Assembly (NCBI GenBank): GCA_964016875.1
Contig: OZ024724.1
Location: 13,558,501 to 13,622,500, forward strand
Source of the DNA: Fallopia convolvulus
Taxonomy: Eukaryota > Streptophyta > Magnoliopsida > Caryophyllales > Polygonaceae
DNA: 64,000 bases
Reading direction: 5' to 3'
This document shows, one piece after another, positions 11,977 through 22,944 of the stretch (the stretch's first letter is position 1; each line of letters starts with the position of its first letter). Made by a program: the position numbers and the translations under genes. Under the pieces are notes generated by a model that saw only the letters and a list, made by a program, of their open reading frames with translations, did not search any database and was not told where the DNA came from.

Positions 11977-13032
11977 TTGGGACGTTGTTGGGACCTCTGG
12001 TTCTAAACGACGGATCAACGATGTAATTCTCCGAGTTTTGATAATGACAAACACCATAGGGAACTAATGTGGTTTGTTCAAGTATTTCTAAGGAACACAG
12101 GTACAGCCAAGAACTCCCATGAATGACCAAAAGCCACGGAAGCTCACAATGCAGAGTTTCAATCAAGGGAACTCTGAAGAGGAAAGTTCCCATGAAATGG
12201 GAACTCCCAGAAATGATCAAGAGAACACAAGCTTACAACGATGAAGAGTTTCTATCAAGGGAACTCTGAACAAGACAGTTCCCATGACATGGGAACTCAC
12301 ATGTGAAGACAACGACCGTTCAGCGCAGATCGCGGGATTCTGTCTCGGATAGCCCGAAGGAACAGTTTGAGGATCAGACTGTCACGCTTCATCCAACGGT
12401 CCGATTGATCCAAGAAGTTAACCTAGTTCAAACCAAAGTCACATGTGAAAAAAGTACAACTTGGGCATCAAGCAAAGGGCATTTTGGACACAAACGAAAG
12501 ATGCGACTGCCCAAGCTCACTTGGACTATAAAGCCAAATGAATAGTACTCGGATTGTGTACTTCTCCCAGAACTCACAAACACCCACATCAGAGAAAAGA
12601 AAGAAAAGGAAGAGAAGTCCTCGTCGGCGAGTGTGTGATCTCGACGACGGTGAAGTCGAAGTTCCCAAGGACAAGGGAACTGAGAAGTCGGTGTAAGGTT
12701 TGAGTTATTTGTATTTTGTTGTTGTGAGCTTAGGAACTCAGTTGAGAGGATTTACTAGTGTTGCTAGAGTTAGGAAGAACTCGTAGGAACAGAGAAGTGT
12801 GAATCCGGCTGTTGTAACTAAGGAACAAAGCAATCAATATAAGTAAGTCATTCAAAATCCTCCAAGCGGAGGTAGAGGTTTACCCATACAACTAGTTGGT
12901 TGTAGTGGGGTTCCTCTATAAAGGAACTGTGTTTTTACTGTCTTTCATACTTGCGAACTGTTTACTTCCGCTGCCTTGGTACAGCTTAATTGCCAGTTCC
13001 CAAGCTCTTTGCTAACGGTTTACGATCCAACA
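11975..13032 (+). repeat. Sirevirus 5' LTR
   Basis: Starts TGTTGGGACG and ends ...GATCCAACA directly before the primer-binding site. It holds two copies of a palindrome module (12185-12205 and 12277-12297) embedded in a roughly 92-bp imperfect tandem duplication, and many GGGAAC/GTTCCC words. A TATA-like ACTATAAAG occurs at about 12524-12532. Confidence 0.93.
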
Positions 13033-13034
13033 AT

Positions 13035-13046
13035 TGGTATCAGAGC
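13035..13046 (+). promoter_or_regulatory. Primer-binding site, initiator tRNA-Met type
   Basis: TGGTATCAGAGC, two bases after the 5' LTR, matches the 3' end complement of plant initiator tRNA-Met, the usual primer for copia reverse transcription. Confidence 0.93.
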
Positions 13047-13083
13047 TTGTGCTCTAGATTTGTGTTAGCATCGCAGGTATCAA

Positions 13084-15024
13084 ATGGCTCAGGAACTTAC
13101 TTAGGTGGGGAAGAACACTAGTAAGCCGCCAAGGCTTATTACAGGAAAATTTGAAAGCTGGCAACACGACATGAAGGATTGGATGCGTCGCCAAGACTAT
13201 CAAGCCTGGTGTGTTATCGAGAGAGGCAACTTCGAAATCGATCCAGCCATAGTCAACGATCTCTCAAAATAGGGACCCAACGAATACAAGTGTATGGAGG
13301 CAAACTACAAAGCCAAACAGTACCTGAAGAGGTCCATGTGCGTACAAGATTGTGACAGGGTAGCAAATCTACACACAGCTAAGGAAATGTGGGAAGCCAT
13401 CCAACAAATGCACGTTGGGAACTCAGATCTCCGAGAAGATCTTCAGATGGATGCAAAAAGGGAGTTCTACAATTTCCAAATGGAGATGGGAGAGTCTGTT
13501 GATAGCTACCAGTCCCGATTTGAAGGACTTTGCACCAAAATGGAAGGCTTGGGGATCCCCAAAGAAGAAATCACCCATAAGATGAAGGTCCAACAACTCT
13601 TCAACTGATTGACTGGAGAGTGGGCAAACGAGAGAATAATGTTCAAGGAGAATCCGGAAAATAGAACACTCATGCTCCATCAAGTGTTTGGAAAGCTAGT
13701 AGGACACGAGAAGAGAAAGATTGATGACAAGGAACAAACTCGAGCTCATCGAGGGATCGCACTCAAGATTGAGAAGATGGTCAAATCAACTCAAGAACAA
13801 CACGAAGACTCCGAAGAAGAAGAGGATGAGGAGCTAGTTCTCGTAACAAAGGCTCTTCGAAACTTCTATAAAGGGAAGTCCCAAAGAAACAATGTGAACT
13901 GGGGAAAAGGACAGAGTTCCCAAAGAAAACCCGCAGAGAAGGACCTCTCCGATGTCACATGTTACAAGTGTAACAAGAAAGGACACTTCGCTAAGGAATG
14001 CCCACAGGGAACAGATGGCCGGAAGCAAGGGAAAAAGGCCTACATCGCCACCTGGAGCGATGATGAAGACGAAGATCCCGAGTCATGGGCACTCCCAGAC
14101 ATGTGTGGCATGGCCATAGGAGAAACCACTAGGGAACAACCCAGTGAGGTAACCACTGAAACTGTTCTTGATTCTCTAAATAACTATGAAAAACTTGAGC
14201 TGTTGAAAATCCTTTCAAGTCTTGTCAAAGATAACATAAAACTGCAAAACAAGTTGGAAAAACAGGAACACATAAATGCTCAATTAGTTGGTCTTGAACC
14301 CCGTCCCAACTGCATATCCCTTCTCGAAAAACTCAAGTCCCATGTGTCTCACATCGTAGATCTAGAAAAAGAAATCAAAACTCTAGAGAAAGATGAGAAC
14401 ACCCTCTTGCAAAACCTGAGTAAGACTCCCGAATATCTTGAAGCCTCAAGTTCCCAAATTAAGTTTGTCCCAGCCAGACATGGCATAGGATACAAAGGAG
14501 AGTGCTCAAAGAACGGTAAGTCACCCTTGAGTGAACATGAAATCCATGAGTGTAGGGCCTTAGAACTTCAATGTGAGAAACAGAAAAATGCTCATCTTGA
14601 GGAGAAAATCAGGGTCCTAGAAAGTGGGAACTGTGGTGAGAGAGATTATTACACTGGGAACACTGGACATAGACTTTATGTCCAAATTGCTAAAGGAAAC
14701 GGGTCACGGGTGTATAACAAGGAGACCATGGATAGGAACAGGATCCAGAGACCACACCCAAAGTATTACCTGGGAGAATACTATAAGACGTGTTGGAACT
14801 GTGGTGCTCATGGACACTACAAGGAAGCATGTCCCAAGAAGAGAGCCCAAACCCTTAGAAATCGTGAGTTCCTAAATAAACAAAAACATCATGCTAATCA
14901 TCAAAGGAACTCCAACTCTCTAAATTCTCAAGACATCAACATTGCTGACTATATCTTGATTGATAATGTTTTCCCTTGCAAGGGACCGGACAAGAGTCAT
15001 CTTGCCTGGGTCTCAAAACACTAA
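13084..15024 (+). pseudogene. Sirevirus gag (three premature stops)
   Basis: One frame from ATG 13084 to TAA 15022-15024, interrupted by TAG 13102-13104, TAG 13270-13272 and TGA 13606-13608; about 646 codons in all. The first half is a copia UBN2-type capsid region. Zinc knuckle one, CYKCNKKGHFAKEC, is at 13960-14001; an acidic run (EEEEDEE) precedes it. A Leu/Lys-rich coiled-coil-like stretch follows, and a second knuckle, CWNCGAHGHYKEAC, is at 14791-14832. Gag would package RNA into cytoplasmic particles. A C-terminal extension with a coiled coil is typical of Sireviruses and unlike short copia gags. Stops make this copy non-functional without readthrough. Confidence 0.88.
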
Positions 15025-15037
15025 CTTTTCCTTGTAG

Positions 15038-18000
15038 GTGGCAGTGAGAGGGAACAATACATGGTTCATAGATAGCGGATGCTCGAACCATATGACAAAA
15101 AACAAAGATATCCTCATCTCACTCCACACTCATGCCGAAGGAGGCCACGTCTCATTTGGCAACAAAAACAAGGGAGAAGTTATTGGAAAAGGAGAAGTGT
15201 TGCTCAATAGATCTATCAAAGTTAGCAACGTAAATTTGGTAAAGGATCTGGGATACAATCTTTTGAGTGTCTCCCAGATGTGTGATCAAGGGAACAACAT
15301 CGTCACTTTTGACTCAGAAGAATGCCTCGTCATCAACAAGAAGACCAATAAAGTAATTCTGAGAGGAAGAAGATACAACAATGTGTATGTGGTGGATACT
15401 GACTTTGAACCAAAAATGAAGTTGTGCCTATTGAGTTCCCAAGATGACACGGAACTCTGGCATTGAAGACTGGGACATGCAGGTGTAAATCAAATCCTGA
15501 AGCTTTATCTCCAGGATCTGGTCATTAGTCTTCCACGGATCAATCTCGAAGGAGTCAAAATGTGTGAAGCATGTGTTCGAGGGAAACAAACCAGGAACTC
15601 CTTTAAACCCAAGAAGGTGGTAAGCACAACCAGGTCCTTAGAGCTAATTCACAATAAGGATCTCTGTGGTCCCATGAGAACGGCCAGCTACGGTGGAAAA
15701 AGGTACATGTATGTTTTAATTGATGATTTTTCAAGATTCACCTGGGTTATTTTCTTGAAGGCAAAATCACAAGCATTTGAAGAATTCGAGCCCTTCATCA
15801 AAAGAACAGAAGTAAGCTTGGGGCTAAAGCTGAAAGCCATCAGATCTGACCATGGAACTGAGTTTCAAAACTCAGAGTTCCTGAACTTCTGCGACAAAAA
15901 TGGGATCTCCCACAATTTCTCAGCTCCTCGCACTCCTCAGCAAAATGGAGTTGTCGAGAGAAAGAACAGAACCCTGGAGGACATGGCGAGGACCATGATG
16001 ATTGAAAGCGAAATTCCTGAGTATTTCTGGGCTGAAGCCATCTCTACAGCTACATACATCTTGCACCGAGCCATGACAAGGCCCTTGATCAAGAAGACAT
16101 CCTACGAGCTCATCAAGGGGAGAAAACCAAACATCTACCATCTAAGGACCTTCGGATGCACATGCTTTGTCCATAACAATGGCAAAGACAATCTTGGAAA
16201 ATTCGATCCCAGAAGCGACGAAGGGATCTTCCTGGGATACTCGTCTCAAAGCAAAGCTTACAGGGTTTTCAACAAAAGGACCAAGAAGATAGAAGAAAGC
16301 ATCCATGTCGTCTTCAACGAGAAATCCGTAAAGATGGGAACAGAGACCCAAGGGAAGGGAACTCTGTTCAAACTGGTCAGACAAGAAGACGATGATGATG
16401 ATGATGATGATGATAATGAGCCAAGGAAGAGGGATGAAGACTATCCAAGTGCAAGCAACATCCCACAACCAGGGAACAACGACGGAGATCCAACTCTCAC
16501 TGATCAAATCTCCCTCGAAGTTCCCTCAGAAGAATTACAAGACACCTCCAACTCTCTTATTCCCCAAGACAATACCCTGCCAAAATTAAGTATTCAAGGG
16601 GAACAAAGAGGGAACTTGCCAGAAATCTCTGAAGAAACACCACATGAAGAAGTTGAAGATGAGTGTTCCCATGATAAAGAAGCATCTATTGAATATGACA
16701 CAAGTACAAGGGAACCCACTCATACAAGAAACTTTCAACAAAGGAAGGACCATCCCATTGAGAACATCATCTCCCCTTATGATAAAGGTGTACAAACTCG
16801 TTCCTCTCTCAATAGTTTTTGTGCTTTTAACGCGTTTGTTTCAATGGTGGAACCCAAAAATATCAAAGAAGCTTTGAAGGACCCAGATTGGATCCAAGCC
16901 ATGCAAGAGGAGCTTCACCAGTTCGAGAGGAACAAGGTTTGGAAGCTAGTTCCTAGGCCCAAGAACAAGAACATCATAGGAACTCGATGGGTCTTTAGGA
17001 ACAAGCTCGATGATACTGGGGTGGTAGTAAGAAACAAGGCTAGGCTAGTGGCACAAGGCTACAGGCAAGAGGAAGGAATCGACTACGATGAGACCTTCGC
17101 ACCGGTTGCCAGAATCGAGGACATCAGACTTCTAATTGCCTATGCTGCTCACAAGGGATTCAAGCTTTATCAAATGGATGTGAAAACAGTCTTCCTCAAT
17201 GGACATCTCAAAGAAGAAGTATATGTGGCCCAACCCCCAGGATTCGAAGATGAAAAGCTACCCAACCATGTCTACTTCATGGAGAGGGCACTCTACGGAC
17301 TCAAACAAGCTCCCCGAGCTTGGTATGATAGGTTTGCTCAATTCCTCTTGTCCCATGGATACCTTCGAGGTTCCATAGACAAGACTTTGTTTTTAAAGAA
17401 AGAATATAAAGACATTTTGATCGTGCAAGTATATGTTGATGACATTGTTTTTGGAGCCACTAACGAAACTCTTGTAGAAAATTTTAAGGACCTCATGAGC
17501 AGTGAGTTTGAGATGAGTCTCATTGGGGAACTCACGTTCTTCCTGGGACTTCAAATATCCCAAACCAAGGAGGGAACAAAGATTCATCAACAGAAATACA
17601 TCAAGGACATGCTCGTGAATTATGGGATGGAACACTCCAAGTCCATCGACACCCCCATCTCACCAAATTCAAGGCTCAATGCGGATGAAATAGGTATTAG
17701 TGTGGACCAACGGAACTATCGAGGTATGATTGGGTCCCTTCTCTACTTAACAGCTAGTAGACTTGATATCATGTTCTCTGTATGTCTTTGTGCTCGTTTT
17801 CAAGCTAACCCTATGGAATCACACCTGAAAGAGGTGAAGAGAATTTTCAGGTATCTCAAAGGGAACGATAACTTGTGCCTCTGGTATCCAAGGAACAGTT
17901 CCCTTGAGCTCATTGCATACACAGATGCGGACTTTGCAGGGCACCTGGTTGATAGAAAAGCACATCTGGAATGGCCCAGTTCCTAGGGTCATGCTTAGTT

Positions 18001-18375
18001 TCATGGGGATCTAAAAAGCAAAACTCAGTGGCACTCTCCACAGCTGAAGCGGAATATGTGGCTGTCGCATCGTGCTGTTCCCAAGTTCTATGGCTTAAGT
18101 CACAACTCCAGGATTACGGTATGTCTTTTGGCCCAGTTCCCATACTTTGTGATAACACTAGTGCCATAAACATTTCCAAAAATCCTGTGCATCATTCTAG
18201 AACTAAGCATATAGATATAAGGCATCACTTTCTACGTGACAATGTTGAAAGTGGGAACATCTCGATGGAACACTGTAGAACTGAAGAGCAAATTGCGGAC
18301 ATTCTCACCAAAGCTTTAGACAAACGTCCCTACCAGCGCTTTCAAATGCTCCTAGGGATGATAACTCTAAACTAA
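15038..18375 (+). pseudogene. Sirevirus pol: protease, integrase, reverse transcriptase, RNase H
   Basis: The frame opens right after a TAG at 15035-15037 and is shifted relative to gag. Protease: WFIDSGCSNHMT near the start. A premature TGA at 15464-15466 falls in the GAG-pre-integrase region, just before the LGHAG segment. Integrase zinc-binding Cys pair is near 15563-15573, and the DDE core shows LIDDFSRFTW, SDHGTEF and NGVVERKNR. A (GAT)8 Asp run occurs at about 16389-16413. RT (RVT_2) starts near 16,850, with QMDVKTVFLNG and catalytic VYVDDIVFG at about 17431-17457. A frameshift at the A-run 17956-17959 moves the RNase H part into the frame read at 17971-18375 (ALSTAEAEYVAV). Gene order PR-INT-RT-RH defines Ty1/copia. 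Confidence 0.92.
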
Positions 18376-19128
18376 ACAAGTCCCTGTTTGTTTCTCCCTC
18401 AATGCCTGACTAGTTTATACAAGATTGCATGATAGGGAACTTGGACTTATTGCTTTCACTATGCCATGATTACTAGTCTAAAGCAAAATTTGTGTACAAA
18501 AGGAACTCTTTTTCTTTTGGCCCAAAATGATAAACCAGAGTTCCTTTTATCCCTCTTTACAAGCCACCATGACGGTTGATCATATAACCCACCCTAAGCT
18601 AGGGACCAGACAAACGCTTCTCATGAGCCAAAATATTCACTCCTTTATCGAGTCGCAAATTGTGTGGTTCCCTTTTGAGTTCCCTAGCTCCACAAAAGGA
18701 TGAGCGTGAAGTTCCCTTAACCACTTCACTCTTCCTGACCTTGATAAGATCATGGGAACTGATACATACTAGCAAGGGAACGCAGACTCATCTACAAAGA
18801 CGAACCGTCACTTGGGAAGCGGAATTTTGTGTCAGAGGCTCTGAAGCGTTAAAGGCCAAGTATTCAAATTTTGAAAAGGACTTCCCGAGAGATCGTGACG
18901 CGTGTCTAGAAGCGTGCTATGGAAGTTTAAACGATGTCCCACGTTCATTGGACAACGGTTATCGAGGTTTTCCACTTCCCTTTCTACCCTTCGCCCCTTC
19001 TCTCCTTAAAACCCTTATTTGCCATTTTTGGGATCTTATTCCATCTTCCATCTCTGCCATTCTTCTTCTCCACATCACTTTCACTCTCTTTTTCAAGAAA
19101 CCTCCAAAACCTCCAAAAACCTTACAAA
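18376..19128 (+). other. Spacer between pol and env-like frame
   Basis: About 750 bases without a supported gene. GGGAAC/GTTCCC words are frequent here, as in the LTRs. A pyrimidine-rich stretch precedes the ATG at 19129. Confidence 0.5.
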
Positions 19129-21482
19129 AATGGCCCCTCAACACACCTTTGCCCAGATTAAAGAGTGGGTACTTGCCAACCCCCGAATCCTCTTGATTTC
19201 TCAACTGCGAGAAATCAAAAAAGAACAAGACCCCATCATGAAAGACGTCCTAATCCAAGGGCTTTACAATCAAGTAAGTCCTTTCTTGCCCCCTCCTCCT
19301 CCGACCGACGACACTGTGGCCTGGACCTCTTCCGCCACCTCTTCTGAATCCCTTCCTCCTCCGTCAACCACCAACACCTCCTCCGGAATTGTCATCGTTG
19401 ACAGTTTCGGAGATGCTCGTCCCTCAATCAATGAGAAACCCCGAAAATCCAAACACCGCCACTCATCCAAACGACGCCACTCCTCCAAAGATCCCTCAAA
19501 ACCCAAAAATTCCAAACATTCCCACGACCCCTCCAAATCCAAAAAACACAAACATACTGAGGTCTCCGAATTCTCGGAGCCCAGGAAAAGCCTCACTTCA
19601 AGTTTGAGGAATACTTGAACTGCTCCAAGGAGAGTTCTTGTATGATCAAACCTCCTTACGCCTTCCCCTCCGACGATGGGACCTCCCAATCCCAGAGTCT
19701 ACTCCCTTCCTCTTCCTCTCTCCCTCTTCCCATAACTGAGGGACCTCCCAAACCTCCTCCCACGAAACAACAGACTCCTCCACCACCTCCTTCTGTTCCC
19801 ACCTCAAAGGGAACTTCACCTTCTTCAATTCCTTCCGTTCCCACAACAACGGGAACTCCAACTCCACCCCCACCTCACAAGACTCCTTCTCCTCCTTCCT
19901 CACCAAAATACACATCCACCTCTCCCATTCCTACCTCGGGGATCTCTACTCCCCAGGTTACCAAAACCATTCCTCCTCCTTCTACCCAACTCTCTACTCC
20001 CATTTCTTCTTCTCTTCCTTCTTCCACCACATCCCCCACCACCACAAAACTCCCCTCTCCCTCACCATCCAAAAGTGTCGTCGCCCTTACCTCGGACGAC
20101 GATGATCTCCCTCTCTCCGTGGTCATCGGCAAAATGACCAAGGACCCTCCTCCTATTATCATGGGAACCGTAGAGGAGGAGGCCCAACTCAAGGCAATAG
20201 AAGAAGAGCTCAAAAGGGACCCCTCTGAGCACACAGTTGACCAAGGGACAAAGTCCCCAGAGAAGGTGGCTCCTGAAGAGCCCACGGAGACAAGGGACCC
20301 CGCACCAGCTGGTGGTGTTGGGGCAACAACAAGTCATCCCGAAGATGACGCGGAGGGCTCAAGCTCGAGCTCCTCCGAGGAAGAAGGGACCTCCCATGAT
20401 GAGGTCGAAGAAGAAGAAGAAGCTCCAGCTGCTAAGGAGCAAGCACGGATCCCAACACCTAGACACCAAATGGTGGTGTCCACGAGTTCCCAACAACCAA
20501 GGTTGCACCTCCTCAGCTGAAAGGACCTCGAACGGTCTCTAGGAGGAACACGTTCAGGAGCACTACAAATAAGGGGAAGGGGACCTCTTCCACAAAGCAC
20601 CATGTGGATGAACGAAGGAAGCTCCTTCCTCCACTTATCGTCTCCGAAGACGTGCTAAACGACAATGGCCTCGGGGAACTGTGGGACTTGATCAAGGCCC
20701 AGGGCTGGGAGAATCTCTATAAAGAAACTGTGAGCGTAGATCCCTCACAAGTGCGTCAATTCTACAATAACTTCACTATCACCAATGACTGCACTCAGGG
20801 AACTCTCTCCCACGAAGGCGACAAGTTCATTTTTACCACGTCAACGATCCACCTTCAGCTCCAGGTCCCAGGTCAAGGGCTCAACGAGTTGCCCAACAAG
20901 CTCTGGGGCGACTTCAATAGCGCTGAGGTGTGCAACACTATCTTTGAGGGTCGAGTTCCCTCTAAAGTGCTCTCGATGCACCATCTGTCCCTGGTCGCCA
21001 AGCTCGCTCACCAATTGATCATCAATGTGGTGATCCCTCGCCAGGAGAAGCGTCTGGTCGTCAACATCCCTGATGCCATCATCCTCTATCACTTCCTCCT
21101 CAAGAAGCCCATCAACCTTCCCAGAATCATCCTTGGGCGCATGGAGAAGTGCATGGCTTCCAAGTCTCATTCCCTTCCCTACTCTGGGCTGATAAAGAAG
21201 CTCCTACAAAAAGAGGGTCTCTACGACGCCTCTAAGGATGAAATAGAGCTTGGAAGGGAACTGGACATTTCAGTTGTCCAGAAGATGAGGCACTCTGAGC
21301 CTGTAGAGGAAGCGGCTCAACTGGAGTCTGGTGAACAAAAGGGGAACTCTCAAGTGTTGCTCCGTATCGCCAACACCCTCGACCAGATTGCCAGAGACCA
21401 AGCTGCGTTGGCCAGAGGACAAGAAAAGCTTACACAAGTCCTGACGCGCCTCTGTGACGCCCTTTTCCCTCAAACCCCGTGA
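19129..21482 (+). pseudogene. Sirevirus env-like frame (two frameshifts)
   Basis: I start at ATG 19129 (MAPQHTFAQIKEWV). The reading frame moves near 19580-19595 and again near 20490-20510, yet protein-like composition continues to TGA 21480-21482, about 780 codons. Part one is basic, His/Ser/Lys-rich; part two is a long Pro/Ser/Thr-rich tract and then an acidic run; part three (from about 20520) matches the type of domain called 'putative plant transposon protein', with QFYNNF and VSVDP near its start, and ends in a heptad-like coiled coil (QIARDQAALARGQEKL). I see no clear signal peptide or transmembrane helix, so an envelope role is not supported; 'env-like' refers to its position. Confidence 0.75.
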
Positions 21483-21876
21483 TCTCTCCCTTCTTTTTCC
21501 CTTAATCCAAAAATGACCACAAAAATTATACTTGAGTTCCCATTGTAAATATTTTCTTAAGTAATGCATTGGTCTTTAATTTGATTGCGTGTTCCCTTCT
21601 CCCCTATTAATGCTTTGCTTGTTTTCGATGATGTCAAAAGGGGGAAAGACAAAAAATGCGAGATGAGTTAAAAGTTTAAGTTATCACAGACCATGCATAA
21701 GCTAAGGGGGAACAATTGCATAAAAAGCTAAGTAAGAACTAAGTGTCTCACCAGAAGTGGCTCCCTAAATCTAATTGTTTCACTAAGAAGTGACTTCCCA
21801 AAATCTAACTTAGGAACTCATCAGCATATCATTCATTGAAATACTTGCATATTTTGTGATGGGTTTGTCATCATCA

Positions 21877-21889
21877 AAAACGGGGAAAT
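21877..21889 (+). promoter_or_regulatory. Polypurine tract of the Sirevirus
   Basis: AAAACGGGGAAAT lies immediately before the 3' LTR and would prime plus-strand synthesis. Confidence 0.85.
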
Positions 21890-22930
21890 TGTTGGGACGT
21901 TGTTGGGACCTCTGGTTCTAAACGACGGATCAACGATGTAATTCTCCGAGTTTTGATAATGACAAACACCATAGGGAACTAATGTGGTTTGTTCAAGTAT
22001 TTCTAAGGAACACAGGTACAGCCAAGAACTCCCATGAATGACCAAAAGCCACGGAAGCTCACAATGCAGAGTTTCAATCAAGGGAACTCTGAAGATAAAA
22101 GTTCCCATGAAATGGGAACTCCCAGAAATGATCAAGAGAACACAAGCTTACAACGATGAAGAGTTTCCATCAAGGGAACTCTGAACAAGACAGTTCTCAT
22201 GACATGAGAACTCACATGTGAAGACAACGACCGTTCAGCGCAGATCGCGGGATTCTGTCTCGGACAGCCCGAAGGAACAGTCTGAGGATCAGACTGTCAC
22301 GCTTCATCCAACGGTCCGATTGATCCAAGAAGTTGACCTAGTTCAAACCAAAGTCACATGTGAAGAAAGTACAACTTGGGCATCAAGCAAAGGACATTTT
22401 GGACACAAACGAAAGATGCTAATGCCCAAGCTCACCTGGACTATAAAGCCAAATGAATAGTACTCGGATTGTGTACTTCTCCCAGAACTCACAAACACCC
22501 ACATCAGAGAAAAGAAAGAAAAGGAAGAGAAGTCCCCGCCGGCGAGTGTGTGATCTCGACGACGGTGAAGTCGAAGTTCCCAAGGACAAGGGAACTGAGA
22601 AGTCGGTGTAAGGTTTGAGTTATTTGTATTTTGCTGTCGTGAGCTTAGGAACTCAGTTGAGAGGATTTACTAGTGTTGCTAGAGTTAGGAAGAACTCGTA
22701 GGAACAGAGAAGTGTGAATCCGGTTGTTGTAACTAGGGAACAAAGCAATCAATATAAGTAAGTCATTCAAAATCCTTCAAGCGGAGGTAGAGGTTTACCC
22801 ATACAACTAGTTGGTTGTAGTGGGGTTCCTCTATAAAGGAATTGTGTTTTTACTGTCTTTCATACTTGCGAACTGTTTACTTCCGCTGCCTTGGGAACAG
22901 CTTAATTGTCAGTTTCCAAGTTCTTTGCTA
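21890..22930 (+). repeat. Sirevirus 3' LTR, outer end missing
   Basis: Co-linear with the 5' LTR over about 1,040 bp, differing by some 25-30 substitutions and a 1-base length difference. It stops at TTTGCTA, where the 5' LTR continues for 18 more bases to its CA end; here AAT repeats follow instead. The second palindrome module is at 22192-22212. Confidence 0.92.
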
Positions 22931-22944
22931 AATAATAATAATAA

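Larger units (their letters stand above)
11975..22930 (+). mobile_element. Sirevirus-type Ty1/copia LTR retrotransposon (nearly complete, inactivated)
   Basis: Two LTRs (about 1.04-1.06 kb) flank a tRNA-Met-type primer-binding site, a long gag with two zinc knuckles, pol in copia order (protease, integrase, reverse transcriptase, RNase H), an env-like frame and a purine tract. Long gag and a downstream env-like frame are hallmarks of Sireviruses (SIRE/Maximus lineage). Over about 1,040 aligned LTR positions I count by eye roughly 25-30 differences, suggesting a fairly recent insertion. Coding breaks: three stops in gag, one stop and one frameshift in pol, two frameshifts in the env-like frame. 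No target duplication can be read because both flanks are AAT repeats. Confidence 0.93.

Noticed and set aside
11808..12220. Long Asn, Tyr and Leu homopolymer proteins
   Set aside because: They are translations of (AAT)30 in different frames and strands, not genes.
19270..20603. Several minus-strand Glu/Gly-rich frames opposite the env-like region
   Set aside because: Complement of the Pro/Ser/Thr-rich plus-strand frame; composition artefact.
19129..21482. True envelope glycoprotein
   Set aside because: No signal peptide, transmembrane helix or furin-like site is visible; only its position and plant-transposon domain support the env-like label.
11975..22944. AATAA as a 5-bp target duplication of the Sirevirus
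   Set aside because: Both flanks are AAT repeats and the 3' LTR end is missing, so any match is uninformative.
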